A stretch of 64,000 nt of DNA from contig JABWDB010000004.1 of assembly GCA_019614645.1 (NCBI GenBank), forward strand, positions 11,904,001 through 11,968,000, read 5' to 3'. This DNA comes from Stratiolaelaps scimitus (Eukaryota > Arthropoda > Arachnida > Mesostigmata > Laelapidae). Position 1 is the stretch's first letter. Each line of letters starts with the position of its first letter. Position numbers and translations under genes: made by a program. The notes beneath the pieces were generated by a model that worked only from the letters and a program-made list of their open reading frames with translations, had not been told where the DNA came from and searched no databases. This document shows positions 21,054-34,713 of this stretch, one piece after another.

Positions 21054-23609
21054 TGTATACACTGATACTGACGACGCCACCGCCGAGGCTGCTGCTGCTG
21101 CTACTGCTGCTGGGACACACAGACAGGACGATAGGGGTGGTGGCAGAAGCAGCTGAGGTGTGTTGTGTCTCGGGTTGTGCTGCTGCTATTTTCGTGCTGA
21201 GAGATCTCGACACCGGCTTGACAACTCAGCTTGAGGCAGAATTCCTTTTTGCTCAAGCTTTTGTTTTCTTTACTAGCGTGTCTTGTCACATATACTGGCC
21301 GGCGTTGAAACCGCTGCAGTTCGTTGTGCTGTGGTAAGCTGATCTTTTATTGTTCATCCAACCGTTCCATCCATGATGCGTTCTTTGTACCCGCTCGTGA
21401 GTTTCGTAACAGACACAAATGCGAAGCATACTCGAACGTGTTTAAATGCCAATGCCTACTGTGCCGAAAACACAAATGTGCAGCTTGATGTGTTACTACT
21501 CACCCACCAAGTGATGCGCATACAGATCTGATGGTAAACGATATTGTTAGTGCTGCTATTTTGACTGTTATTCGCGCGTGGGTTGATGCCATAGGCGGGC
21601 GTTTTTGCCCTGGCGATATGCGCTGACGTTTGAGCATTTCCGGCTGAGCGGTGCCGTCCCGGTCCGACCGACACCCGTTACTTTGACACTACTCCTTGCT
21701 TGACACCGCTGACGCCATCGAAGCGCTGTCCGGCGTGCCCACGCGCCGGTCGAGCTCAGGAGTAGACAGCGGGTGGTTGCAACCTGACTGACATATAGAA
21801 TATTTATTATTGATTCGGTAGTACCCCATGAATGGCATACTGAATGGCTTGTGACTTACTGGAGGGACACTGTCTTGGGTTTCCTTAAAAGTGAGGTTTG
21901 GAATCTCCGTAGGTAGTTGAGTTGTAGTTGTATTAAATTACGCCTTGGACTTTTCAGTTGGTTTGTGATTATTTAGATTCAGTAAAAGAATGTTGCTGGT
22001 TAGTATACGAAGTTCATGGCTGATAATTCATAAGTGCCCGGTGAACGGTATGTCGTATTCTGGGGGCTCGAACCAGCGGCTTCGCGCTTGCATTGTATTT
22101 ACAAATCGGGCTTTGAATCAGAGATTTTGTACTGCAATTATGCCACACCTTACCTTCATGTTATACTCACACATTTTTTAAAATTCTCATGGAAAAACAG
22201 CCTACAGCTCCTACAGCTTATCTACTACCTTAGGATGGTGTATGTTTACACATTTGTATGTACAGTCGAAACATCCGTGTTCTAAGTACGTTCGCTAATA
22301 AATAGTTATATAGTGAATCTAATCACTGTGTTTTCATGGTGGTCCGTGATGGTGACGCCATATGAACCTAATGTTATAGTTCGGCACGGGATATATATTA
22401 ATATTGAGTCATCTGACCATAAGACGAGCCGTCTGTCATCATCACCTGCAGCATATTGTTAGCGCTGCGCTAACACCAGTAGTACTGGGTCAAACGCTAA
22501 CGGGTTTTCGTTCGATGTTTTTGTTGTCTGATATGTTCTGCTGTCGAACCTTTCAGGCTTCCTCGCCGGTGCAGATTTGTCGACAATCAACAAAAAGAAG
22601 GTGCGCGCACATCTCAACGAAAAGTTCAACTTCGATTTCTCTGATCGTAAACAGGAAATCGACAAAATCCTCATGGATGCATTGACCGAGGCCGCTGAGA
22701 ATAACCAGGATACGACGAGGGATTCGGACCAGTCAAATCAGTCAGATGAGGACGAGAGCTCAAAAAAGCGGGCGCGGAAATCGGCGACAAAGAAACGGCC
22801 AGCAAAGGACTCCGAATCTGAAGATGAAGACGATGACGACGACTCGGTGCGCCTACCTAATCTCTACCTTCCAGCAATACACGCCACTGGTTCCTCTTGC
22901 ATATCAGAAGATTATCATAGTATCAGAGAAAAATGCTCGTGGCAGTGAACGAGAATGTATTCAATGTGAAGATCGTTTTGCCGATGTCGCTTTAGAGCAC
23001 AATACCAATGATACCGCAGTCAGTCTACGATAAATGCTCATTCGAGTAGATTTCCACTGAAACGGCGGTATTCCGAGACGAAATGTCGAGCGAATACGCG
23101 GCGATTATACGTATATTCCGTGCGATATATTCCGTTGTGCCACGATAACCACGTAATTGTCGGTTATCGAACTCTATCCGAGTAGAGCGGGTTATTTCGG
23201 TTAAACCGGTTACTAATAATCGGTGTGAACTATTGGTTGATTGTTGCAGGACACTGGCCATAAGAAAAAAAAGCGGGCTTCAAACGGTTCAGCCAAGGGA
23301 CGTAAACCGGCCGGTGGAGGTGGTGGTGGTGCTGACTCTGCCGGCGCAAAGGGCGGAAAGACTACTGGTTACCTCAAGAAGCTGAAGCTGTCGGCGGATC
23401 TCGCTGAGGTGATGGGTGAAGACCACATGGCGCGTAACGAGGTCGTGAAGAAGATGTACGCAATTGTAAAGGAGCGCGACCTGCTCGACCCGAAGAACCG
23501 CCAGTTCGCTATCCTCGATGCTCAGCTGCAGAAAGTTTTCGGTCAGAAGCGGATTCGGATGTTTGGCATGATGAAGCTTCTTGGCAAGCATTTCTCGGCA
23601 AGCGATTAA
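19050..23609 (+). CDS. DEK_C and SWIB domain protein (UAF30/spp27-like chromatin or RNA polymerase I factor)
   Basis: Coding exons are 19050-19092, 22557-22846 and 23250-23609 (stop TAA), with phases 1, 0 and 0; the product is 230 residues. Residues ~10-62 form a DEK C-terminal-type helical domain (AVKGFLAGADLSTINKKKVR, KQEIDKILMDAL). An acidic/basic disordered linker (about 65-150) has SDEDESSKKRARK, a DEDDDDD run and a glycine run. A SWIB/MDM2 domain (~151-227) follows, with LKLSADLAEVMG, MARNEVVKKMYAI, LLDPKNRQFAILD, QKVFGQKRIRMFGMMKLLGK. The architecture matches yeast UAF30 and fission yeast spp27, part of the rDNA upstream activating factor, and similar animal proteins of little-known role. 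Nuclear chromatin function is inferred from the family. Intron 1 is 3.5 kb, while the other intron is short. Confidence 0.93.
21010..21058. repeat. TA microsatellite, interrupted
   Basis: TA run with small interruptions inside SWIB-gene intron 1. Confidence 0.9.
22055..22120 (-). mobile_element. Possible degraded family B SINE-like piece
   Basis: The minus strand has AGCCGCTGGTTCGAGCCCCC (a B-box) followed by GACATACCGTTCACC, resembling the family B order B-box then GACATA. The match is weak and the A-box is not evident. Confidence 0.3.
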
Positions 23610-25527
23610 GACGGGACACAACGATGATGAAGATGATGAGGCTTGGGATGGAACTTTGGGTTCGACAGCCGGGACCGCCCCATGCGCCGTCTGGGTCCGG
23701 GGGGGCTGGCTCGCTTCCTATTGCTGTGCTGCTGTTCCATGTCCACTTGTGAATGAGCGAGACTTGTTTGGCGTTGATCTACTTTTCCACACCTCCCTGC
23801 GAAGGGAATTACTTGGTCCGTGCCGATCTGGTCTCCTCGCCGGTTGGATCTCCCAAGGCGAGATTGTGGAGCGTCCTCTTTTGTTGCCATCCATCGAAGT
23901 GACACAGGCCAAATAGATGCGAGATGGCCCATGATGGCAATGACGAAGATAACGAACGATACGCAGTGTGGCACTAGAGAGGATCGTGGTCAGTGCGAAA
24001 CGCGGTTTTGCTGTGTCCGGTACATGTCGGGCTTGGCTTCTATTTTTTTGTTGGTTGTTGTTCCATAGTATTTAACCATTCGATCAGTTCCGTCGAATGG
24101 CACTATAAATCAGCTCGTCATCGTGTAGCGCTTTCCTAAGACGATAGACGCACTGATAGGCGACTCGTCGTCGTGTAGAATGTTCATGAATCATCACTGA
24201 CTAACTGGTTGACTGACCGTTGAGTGGAGCGTGGATGTGTGCGGAGAAGACACTGATGAATGAATGAACAAGAAACATAGCATAGTGATGGCAAATTTGA
24301 TAGAAGCTGTCCAATAGTGAAGATGTTGGAAGACTGGTCGATCGAGGCGAAATCCTATTACGATAGGGGTGCGTGGCGGGGAACAGCAAGTTTGTAGACG
24401 AGACTAAATTCCACTTGAACTTGGAACTAGCTTAAGGGACCTGTGCCAGATCGTTCTGGGCGGTATCTTTAGGCAGATGATGCAACTGGACGGCCTTAAG
24501 GAAGAGGGGGTCACATTTTTTTGGGTTATTTTTTTCCTATCTTATTGTTGTATTAATAATGCCACCTAAATTAAATGTGTTTGTTAGTAATGTGACGTGT
24601 TAATTACTAAACAGAGCAGGAGGGAAGATCGAACGCGAAGCCACAATACACACTGTTCAACTCATAACTAGAAACAATTTGTAAGCGTCTCGAACGCGAG
24701 AGGAGAAGCGATATGTAAACATGAATACAATTATATAAATACATATATATATATACATAGATATTATATACACATCTTCGTATATAAATATACATCATGT
24801 GAAAACAATTGTTATTATTCGCATCTTTACTATAGTGGTCATCATTAGTGGATGCCGGTGGCGAAAGGAAGATCGTGGGTTTCATGAATTGGACAAACAA
24901 AAAAATTTGAGAAGATCTTGGTGAAACCGTGGATAAGGGCGAGGTATCATCAATCATCGGAGGTGCTCCAGGGGAATCTATGAACACCTTTCTGGGTGTT
25001 TCAACGGATGTTACACATATCTTAGGATTAATCGCCTGTAACGGCCGGCAGCAAGAGAACGAGTAACGAAGAAATTCTGGACAAGAGTAGCCGCTGATCG
25101 TCCTCTAATAACAATACCATTAACTCGATTGGAATTAGGCGTCATTAAAAATAACCGCCAATTGCGTACGATTTGCGATCGGCAGTTAAGCGTCGAGTCA
25201 AATCTTAATGATTAGGCTTTGCTTTTGCCCGTGTGTGTGTGTGTGTGACTACAGGAATGGTTATCTGCATGGGTTGGAAAGCTTGTCTGAGTACGCTGTT
25301 CATACATGTCTTAATTAAATAATCAGTGGGAACTATAAAGGACTCCAGTCTACATGAATATTGTGTACACTATTTCTACTATTAAGGTGCGCATTCAAAG
25401 GGAATAGAACGAAGTGTGACGATGAAGATTGAAGATGAAATAGGGACGAAGCGAAATATAGCGTCGATGAAGCAAAGAAGAATTTTATCCTGGGAGCGGA
25501 ATCCCTAGGAGTCAAGTGTCAAATAAA
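23610..25527 (+). other. 3' flank of the SWIB-domain gene
   Basis: No further coding sequence recognised. The first canonical plus-strand AATAAA I noted is at 25522-25527, which would give a 1.9-kb 3' UTR; a variant signal nearer the stop is equally possible. Contains a short GT run at about 25232-25246. Confidence 0.35.
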
Positions 25528-25680
25528 CTCTGACAATAATATCGACGTGACCTGTTGGTTTGTTCTATTCGAATTTAGATGACTGATAAGCATTATTGCA
25601 GGAGCGGATTTGCGAACCACAGCTGCGTTTACGTCTGCCCAGGGGTGCCAGGTATTTAGGGCCAGGGGTGCCAGGTATTT

Positions 25681-25721
25681 TATATATATTTATTTTATAT
25701 ATATATATATATATATATATT
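25681..25721. repeat. TA-rich microsatellite
   Basis: TA run with two short T-rich interruptions. Confidence 0.9.
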
Positions 25722-26276
25722 GGAATAATGTCAGCTGTACTAGTACAGTACTATATATAATAACCTCTCCTTTAAACTTCTCAGCACCATTACGGCCGCA
25801 AAAGGTCTATACCTTACTGAAAGGAGTTCGTCTCCGCGATGCAACTGAGGCGATTACGGTCGAAGTCGTAACACTGCTTGCTGAGGAACATTAGTCGAAA
25901 ATGAAGATTCGGTAATACTAAGTTGTGCTCATGTTTTAAATGTTCATGCTAATATTATCTAGTATATGTGTAATATATGATATATGCAATATGTCGTTAC
26001 ATTGCTTTGCTACGAACTATAGTAACCTTTTTACGCAGCTAATGTGATATACTGGTGCGGAGTCTTTTAAAGCCTTCAGAAAAGGCAAGACCCGCCTTGA
26101 AGAGCTTGGACTGAATGGTCATTGCGGTCCCGTTCGTCCGTTTAAGGTTATTTTGATTCTTCCTAATGATGGATGTATGCTTACGAAACCCTTGTTCTGT
26201 TTAGAGACGATGTTGTCTCGCTGGCTGCTCCATCGTTGTGTTCTTGATTCGATAGAACAATGTGAACGCGGCCAAC

Positions 26277-26278
<2 letters not shown>

Positions 26279-26309
<31 letters not shown>
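26279..26309. repeat. TA dinucleotide microsatellite
   Basis: Pure TA run of 31 bp. Confidence 0.9.
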
Positions 26310-26311
<2 letters not shown>

Positions 26312-28249
26312 CAAATCTTCTTCACGCACACGTTGGTCTTTTCATGCTAGCTTGTTTCGTCTTGTGAGCAATACGTTGGATGCCAACGAATATACGTTCA
26401 CACGAACGTTTTTTTTTTATGGTAACTATAGCTTATTTTATTATTATTATTATTATACGACTTGCTAATGTGAAGTCATGCTGCCAATAGAACTTGGCCA
26501 CCACTGAAATTCGAAGATCTCCTTGATTCCTGCGATACTTCGCGTACGTGGCAATAATAATAACATAGTAATTGCTGCTTTGTGTTGAGAACAAGCTTGA
26601 AATTTGTACGGACTTTCCACTTTATACCGTATAGCTTCCGCGTTCGAAATTGAACAGGTCGACTTATTCAGAAGTCCAGAAACAAATGTCGGTGTCCCGA
26701 ACTGTTAACCCCGGCGTTTCGACAGGATCCCTCGGATTCCTTTCCGGAAAGCGCCGTGCGCTGGTTCTGACAGACAACCGAACGAAAAACGAGCAGCTAA
26801 ATATAGCACTAGAGTTGGGAGCAATGCCGGGTCCCTTTCCTCGTTAGCAAACGTAGGGATAAGCATCGTATTCTTATGCCATACAAGCTAAAGACAATTA
26901 CCAATTGCCATTCAAATTATTCACATTTATAGCAGACGCGGGGGCGCATAAATATATATATATCGATCCACACTAGTGATTTGATATTATTACGGCCATA
27001 TTGAAGCCATGATCGTAATTTACATAATTTACATAAGTAAATAGGCATGTACGAAGATTCCGAGTACAATTCACACAGCTACTATTATGAGTAATTCCTT
27101 TTTTTTCGTTGCAAATTCAACAACAATAAAACCTGACGTAGAGCTCGATATAAGCACCTTTTCACATACATTAGTTGTCGGGGGCAGTTCCACGCTGAGC
27201 TACTGCGTACCAGAATGAGATTACCTCTGACCTCTGCGAATCCTGACGTGGCACTCATTCCGACTTGCAGCCAAAGAAGAAGCGCTGACCGATTTGCAAT
27301 GGCGGTCCCGTCCCGCATTTCATCGATATAAAAAAAAGTTCACTTGTTCTAGAGGATAACGTCGAAGTCAAGAAGGGCGGCGTAACTGGATCGAAGTAGG
27401 TTCACCAAACTCGAAACATTCATATGCAACTTCTTATGGATATTGTGCATTGTATTCCAAATTGTCCCGACCGCACAGAAAGCAAGATAATTCGTCATTC
27501 AATCATCATACAGCTTTTATGCGCTTTTTACACACTAAATTAATAAATGTTGCTCATCCTCTATATGTATATTATATTAATGAGGTTTGTGCAAGAGTAG
27601 GTCGATTATTACGATTTTGATCGGCAAGTATATTTGCTACGTCAGTAAGTGGCACTCGATAGCGAGACAGAGTCGACAGATCTACAGAGACGTGCTGTAC
27701 AAACAAAGAAATCGTCATGAGAGTTAATTAATCGTCAATCCCTTAATCATGAGTGTTCTGTGGACCCCACAGCACTACGAGATTATTGTAACAAAGTTTC
27801 GCATAACCGCAGGCGGTTGTCATGCCTGTTAACGCCTTCTGGTCTCGGCGTGTACTGCCGAGCTCAGGAGCAATTCGAGCCACTCGTATTGTTGTTTTGT
27901 GCATTTTTTCCATTGTATTCTCAGCGAACTGTCGCACGAGAACAGTGCAACTGTGTGAGCCGTTGAAGAAGTCTTTTTCCTTGAAGGTCGCCAACGTAGC
28001 ATTAAGGGAGATTTTCCTATTATTTAGAGCAAACTGAATCGATCAATGTTGACAATGATCGAGAAATGTCTCAATAAAACCTCACTTATAGTTGCATCGT
28101 ACATTACAGCGTATGTTATACAACCTGTAGCGTAAACAGGGCTCTACGTTGGCTATTTTCGATGTAGCCGAGCATGTGTCTCTCTGTCCGAGCCGTGTAC
28201 GTCAGAGTGAAACGCATCAACCGCCGGAGATATCTATCTGCTTGTCCAG

Positions 28250-31200
28250 TCGTTTCCGTCCTACCTGTGCCCACGTAATGGGCAGTGAATGCTCAGTCGC
28301 TCAGGACATGAAGTTGCGCAGTCACTGATCGAGGTTGACTGCCTCCCTGTCGGTCTGCCAGGTTGTTTCCTCAATCGCTTATCCCCGACCTCTACCCAGG
28401 AACGCAACCCCCTGCGGGCCATCCTCTGGGTTGCAGTCAACGCAGCGTCATCTTGTCCCCGTTGTTTGTTGTTGCTGTTGTTGTTGTTGTTGCCGCCGCT
28501 GTTTGTGTTTGCCGTCCGCCTCGCTCTTCCGCCGTTACTGGAAACCAGCAGTCAGCTGGGTTCACTATGGGGTGGCAAGAGCAGTGATGGTGGTGGTTTT
28601 GGTAGCTCTGCCCTCCACCTGAGATCAAACGACTGAACCCTCGAGATCTGGCACGGTTCGTGCCAGCTGAGAGACCGCTGCGGCCGCTCGCTCGATCCCA
28701 CTATTTTCCTGCTATGTATATACTGTTTTCTCCCGATCCAGTGGTTGACCAACCGAGAGAGCAACCGACAGCGTCTGCTTGCTTTAGCTCAACCGGCTCG
28801 GCGCCGCCTGCCGGCTGGCTCGCAGCTGAGCTCTAGCTGCAGTGCTGAGTCGCACCCATCACCTTTCTCTTCCTCCCCGTGTCTGTAACTCTGCGACTCG
28901 AGCAACGCGCCGTGTTCACTATCGGCTAGACGCTGCTGCTACAGCTGCTGTTGTTGTTGTTGCTGCGGCTGCTGCGGCTCCCGCCGCCGACGGCGGAAAC
29001 CGGGGGGAGTGGGATCGAGGGGGATTGGTTTTGTCTGCTTCGTAGTATGGAAGATCGGCCAACCGACCAGGCAGCGGCTGAAGGCCGTTACCGCTGTCAC
29101 CGTCGAGGTTACATTGGTTTAGCCGGCAGACAGACAGCTCTGTTCGCTACCTCCTCGCCAGACGGCGCCACGAGACGAGGTCGCTCGCTAGGCCGAGGGC
29201 CGCGGGCAGCGCGCGCGAGGGCCCCAGCGAGTGTGGCCTTCAGAGACGCGCATGCGCGTCGCAGTAAGGGCGCCGACGTTAAGGGGCCGACGAAGGGTGG
29301 CCCGGTGTGCTGAGCTCGCCGTGTGTGGTGGTGCTGGCGCTCGCGGCTTCTCGAAGCTGGCTCCTGCCTCGCCTCCGTTGCATTGCCTAGGTACCGCCGT
29401 GCTCACCGCCTGACCGCCCGCTTGCCTTCCTCAGCTGAGTGTGTCGAGTAGGCCGTTGGTTCGCGCCCGTCATTTCTTTCATAGGCAGCGCGCTCTTGCT
29501 GGATCGCTCTTGCTCCGCCGCGCTCGTCCTCGATCTCCTTCATTATCTCTCTGTCTCTCTCTGCCCCCCTCCCCTTTCATCTCTCGTAGTGTAAAGTCGG
29601 TTGACCAACCTATATCCTCTAAGCTAGACACATACATCACTAACCGTTGTTAGCGCGGTACAGCGCACTGTCGCCGCTGTGTCAGTGCCAGTCAGTCGAC
29701 TGTCGTGTGTCCCACCGTGCCCACAGGACTACCAGCTGAACAACTGCTGAGACCGTGTCGTCGTTGTCCGTCGAAGGAACAGGAAGAACGCCAGTTCGGT
29801 ACGCAGGCTGCGGGCCTGATCCATGTTCCCCCAATAGCGACAGCTGACAACAACCTACAAGGCCCGACAACAGGGTCAGCAGCAGCAGCAACAATCAAAG
29901 GGAGACAACAGGAATAACAAAACACCAACAGGGAAGGACAGCGCTACCAGTGACAAAAAAAACAACAACGGGCCACCTAGTCGACGAAATTGTTGTCGTC
30001 ATCAGAGTAGGCATCGCACACAGGACAACAACGATTGTCGCTAGTGGTGTCCGACGAAGTCGATAGTCCTGCATCTTCATATCCATCGAGTCAACGATAG
30101 ATGACAACTCTGCCTGGTCGACCGATATTGACAAACTGGCAGCGCTTTCTGGCGAGTGTCATAACCGCGCGAGACACCTGCCGTAGAGAACGAGCTTTGA
30201 GCTTGGAGGCTGGGGCTCACCGTCGACTCATCAACGAGGGATAACGCTCGAAGATTAATGTGACACACGGCCGCCAACAGCGGACGTGGTACTTATTCGT
30301 AACATTGTTCAGTGGGCGACAATTCAGTGGTGATGGCAGGTGTCCTCAAGAAATAGGTGCCATCAATCCGTTGTGTAACAGCTTGATACGCCTCGAGGTT
30401 AGCCTCGATATCTGACGAGGCGCTATCGTCTCCCTTCCGCTCTTAGTCAGTCGCAGAAACAACCAGCCTCGGCTGTGCTGATGCTGCTGCAGTGTCGTTT
30501 GGATGTCTTCACTATGCCATTCAATCTAGCTGTGCGTTTGTCAGATCCGCCAAAAATTCACCAGGCCCAACCAATGGACAAATCATTGTTCGTGTTGTCG
30601 TTGACACGGGTAGTATTCAAGCGTTAGCTAGTTGGTCACTAGTAGTTTATTTCCTTGTTCGTTAGTGCCTGTTTATTGACAGTCGTCGTGCGACGTTCAT
30701 CGGGAGTGAGATTATTATTCTTGTTGCCAATTGCGGGAGTTACGTGAACTTTGAGCTGTTCCGACTTTACGGGTGACGAGCCCACGAGTGCCATTTGTTG
30801 CCGCTACTGACAGATACCGTTGCATCCCTTCGCCTGACGTTCTCCACCCAACACAGTTTTATGTGACACAGCCAGAAAAAGCAAGACGCAAACAAGTGAC
30901 GCTATACAGGAAGCTCGACGTCGTCAGCCAGCTCCCGACGAGTTAGCTCCGAGAAAGGAACTAGTTCATTCACTAAACGGCGCTGGGTCCTGACGTCACT
31001 CGTCGGTATCACCTAGGCACCATAGAAAGGAAGGCAAGGCAAGGCAAAACCTTTGTTGGTTGTGGTCGTGGTGATTGTTATTGCTGTTGTTGTTGGTGTT
31101 GTTGTTTATTAGAGGCTGGCGGTGGAAACCAAAAAAGTGTGTAGCTATACATTGTTACATCTGCATATATAGATATATATCAGATATATATATATATATA

Positions 31201-33370
31201 CATATATATATCTACTATTGTACGTTATTGTTGTCGTTGTCGTTAACAACAAGTTGTTGTTGTTGTCGTTGTCATCTTCGTACACGCTCGTCCCCGACCA
31301 CGACCGCCAGACACACATCGAGACCAAGTCAAGCTGTTGTCGTTATCCTGCTCGTTGATATTTACTGCTAATTACCGTACTCGTCTGAACGTTGCGAAAC
31401 GTTCTGGCCACTAAGCCGTGTACGCGACCGTATTCTGTCACGACCGTGAAGGGGCTTCGAGGACTAGATGACTACGGTGTGCCACTACTGGACCGCTAGA
31501 ACTACTACAGCATCTACAACTATTGCACGTATACTATTGAGAAACTCCTGTCCCGGAAATCAATTAGCCACCAACATGTTCACTATTCCCTACTCGGTTC
31601 AGTGACAAATAGCCGATTCATGTTGCTGTGACACTTCCAACGCTATCCACCCGTTGCCAATTCGCGCCCAAATCCAATATCAATCAACGTGGCATCGAAA
31701 CATCGGGTGCATCAAAACCGCAACGGAGCGAGTGCTCAGCTCGAAGGTCAGCCAGCTGCAAGGCAGCAGGATTCAGCAGACGTTAAACATTCATCAAGGC
31801 ACACATCATTAATAAGCACCGAGAATATTCAAGGAAGAGATCGCAAACAGCGGGAAGAGCGCCGTGGGAGGCCGCAAACAACAGACCTCTTTCTCGTGTT
31901 GTTTTCGTTGTCGCCGAATCGTCGTTGTCGTCAACAAAATCGTTGTCGTCAACGCCAATCGCTATTATCGTGAACGAGACATCGGGCTCGAAATCGGCAT
32001 TGTTGGCGTGTTGCGAACACGCGGCTCTGTGGTTTCCTCTGCGGCGGTGAGAAATCGAACAAGAGTCGAGGTGATAAAGGGGTGGATAGTTCGAGCATCG
32101 AGAGACGTCGAGAGATACGGAAAGCCGAGCCACGATCGTTATTAGTATCATCGGTGGTATCGTTCGTTGGTTGCTTTCGTTCGTCCGTAAATTGTAAGAT
32201 AGTGTCTGCGTGAATAGGTCAAAGTCGACGGGCGAGGCAAGGCAACCGGAGGCGGTCAAGAATAGAAAAACGTCCTTGACAAGGTGACGTAATTCAGCGC
32301 TGCAACGTTACAAGCAACATAGGAGGCAAACCAGACGGATTGTGCGAGTGGATAATTAACAGTGTATACCTGTGCAAAAAGTGATCGGGTTCGTTCTCAA
32401 CATCAACAACCACCTCGTACCCATGTGTAGCCGGTCGCGCATCGTCACATAGATCGATATTCGGTCAATAGAAGAAAACAAATATCAACAATCAGCAGCA
32501 GCATCAGCGACAACGACAGCGGGAGAGGTTGTCGCCGGCGTGCGTACACCCACTCGGTTCTAAGTCGACACCTGACAACTATCCACCACCAGCTGGATAT
32601 TGCCGATTTCTACACAAAAGGTACCATGTGCGAAATGTCGCTACGGCATCACACGACCGATTATATACAATATTGTAGTATAGTCAGCCTAATTCGTGGG
32701 CTAAACAGGCAAACGTTGGTAGAGTCGGGTGGCGGAGGAGTTAGGGGCTCGGCGGAGGGGAAATAAACAATGTGTAGGGTATTGTGCAAGCGAAAATTAC
32801 TGATGCTCTGATGTTTTGTTCTATTGTCGTCAACATGATTGTTGCTGTCGTCTTCGCCGACTTGTTATTGTGATTGTTCTTGCTGCTGCTGTAGCGGCTA
32901 TGTGCGTCGTGTTGACGTTACATCCTATCGGAAGTTGTACACCCAGCGGGTGTTGTTGATGCGTGCATCGGGTCTGCCCCTAATTGTCCCTGCAACAGTG
33001 TAGGCTGCACTGTGTGAATGGTTATTGGAACTGCTAGGCGTCAACGATTATTGGAGAAGCATATAATCATATCAGAGAACTACTGGTAGCGACGGCCAGT
33101 GTTAGTGAAACTATTGCGGTTGCAAATTTTAGTCGATTCCCTCAATTGGTACCGACGAAAAGGATTTCCCGCGAAGAGGCCGAATACCTACTCAAAGCTA
33201 CTGTGGACAGGTAGTTGATGACCCACAACATCTTCAGCTTAACATCTATCCGTAACAACGATGTCACACCCTGATTGCTAAGCGTTCGTGTATAACTAAC
33301 AACTAGCACTCTCACAGGAGATACATTCCTTTGAGTACGCCCTGCCTCGCCCCGGGGGTCGGCACCGTGA
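28250..33370 (+). other. GC- and GTT/CAA-repeat-rich region resembling a long 5' leader or promoter island
   Basis: From about 28250 the base composition changes to GC-rich with many short trinucleotide runs (GTTGTTGTT near 28467-28490 and 28950-28965, CAGCAG near 29878-29892, GTT near 31085-31110 and 31250-31270). CpG is frequent around 28660-29420. No domain is recognisable in any frame. The longest ATG frame with coding-like composition (29048-29313, 88 codons) is arginine-rich and probably fortuitous. Arthropod regulatory genes often have leaders of this kind, but no downstream coding exon could be identified. Confidence 0.4.
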
Positions 33371-33941
33371 GGGGTGAAGCAACAGGCCCGCAGTGCAAAA
33401 CAGGGCCCTCTATCAATCGTTGTAACGGACGTTATTCAACATTTCAGGAGGTCTGAGAGAGAGAGAGAGAGAGTGGAGCATATAGGTATTCCGCCCTTCA
33501 TGGTCATAATCATAGCTAGAACGTGGCCCAAAGAGGCGGTACAAAGTGTGGAAAAAGAAGCTTACAACGTGAGCTGTGAGCGCCTGCCCTGACGCAAGCC
33601 GCCTCTCGGTATAGATGGCCGTTGTCTGCCGTGGTCCCCATGAAAGTCAAGAAGGCCTGGCTACCGTGGCCTGGCAAACCTCAGCGGCAGTCTTACCAAC
33701 GGAGAGCCCGCAGTGGGCAACAAAGTGAATTAGGTGATCGGCGAACCGAAGCCTCTTCTCCGCCAGCAGACGATGCACTGGGGGAACAGGAGTGAGTGCA
33801 AGTGGTGCATTTCGCTGCACCTGTCACACGAACGCATGGTATGGATGACGTGAATGCCTATGGATGGCCGCAATCGTGTATGCGTCTGCCGCTGTTTAGA
33901 GCTGCGCGTGTGAGTTGCAATGCCTATATGCTACTACATAA

Positions 33942-33973
<32 letters not shown>

Positions 33974-34713
33974 GGCTGCCTTAGTGGCCGAGCTACGACC
34001 AGAGATTTTCCGTGCTCAATGTAATTGTCAGTACTACTTGCAATGGGAAAAAAAACATCAGCAGTGTATTTCCACGCCTCAAATAGCTTCTCACCACTGC
34101 TGCGATTACGAACTGCCGCACGATCGTACCGCTATGGAATACCTGGTAGATATTTCACAAGGAAATTCGTGGATATGGGCGGTACTCACCATTATTTAAT
34201 ACCATTGCGGCTTGTCGGTGTCACCACCGGTTGCCGGCAGCTATCATTCAACAGTTAACGAAGAGTGACGTTTTGGCCTTTTGAATAGAAGGCATGCAAT
34301 TCCCAGTCGAAAAAAAAAGACCGTTGCCTTTTGTACTACTCAGACACTGTGGGTGGGAGGAATCACCATCGAGTCTGTCGATGCGTCCGAGAGGAGATGC
34401 CGAAGTGGGGGACGTGCAATGCCTGAATGAGCTCAGCGAACGACACAGCTCAGGGATCCTGAGCGGTGAGAAGTAGGTATATGTTGGGTGATAGCGAGAG
34501 GAGCTCGCGGGAAATCTCACAGAGAAACACCCCACCAGATATTGGCGCCCAATTGCGCCGTACGAATTAGTAGACTATGCTGTTAACAACCGGGGGGTCG
34601 CTTCTAACGTGAACGTGCACACCTTCCGATCGGTGCTGCACCTGTAGCTACTGACCGAAAAATTGTCTGCGTAAAAATTCTGGCGTGGGCACTTGACTAG
34701 CGCCAAATGCAAT
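33371..34713. other. Non-coding stretch with GA and TA microsatellites
   Basis: GA run at 33455-33473 and TA run at 33938-33966. No recognised gene or element. Confidence 0.5.
33938..33966. repeat. TA dinucleotide microsatellite
   Basis: TA run of about 29 bp. Confidence 0.9.

Larger units (their letters stand above)
19093..22556 (+). other. Large first intron of the SWIB-domain gene
   Basis: The donor AAAG/GTTTGT at 19093 and the acceptor TTTCAG ending at 22556 bound it. It holds a GC-rich stretch at about 20340-21150 with G/T and CTG-type repeats, a TA run at 21010-21058 and a weak family B SINE-like piece near 22055. Open frames in the GC-rich part run on both strands in several frames and look fortuitous. 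Confidence 0.8.
25528..28250. other. AT-rich non-coding stretch
   Basis: No recognised gene. It has TA runs at 25681-25721 and 26279-26309, and a tandem duplication of a ~19-bp unit CCAGGGGTGCCAGGTATTT at 25638-25680. Short open frames near 25794-25894 and 26650-26847 lack recognisable domains. Confidence 0.5.

Noticed and set aside
20286..21337. Frames up to 255 codons on both strands in the SWIB-gene intron
   Set aside because: Overlapping open frames on both strands in GC-rich, repeat-rich DNA, with TA microsatellite translated as Tyr/Ile; no domain or splice logic.
28951..29313. 120-codon plus-strand frame in the CpG-rich island
   Set aside because: Arg/Ala-rich composition expected from CpG-rich DNA; no ATG near the start of the frame beyond 29048 and no domain.
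34530..34560. TTGGCGCCCAAT, resembling an LTR-retrotransposon primer-binding site
   Set aside because: No flanking LTR, polypurine tract or gag/pol frame; the match is too short on its own.
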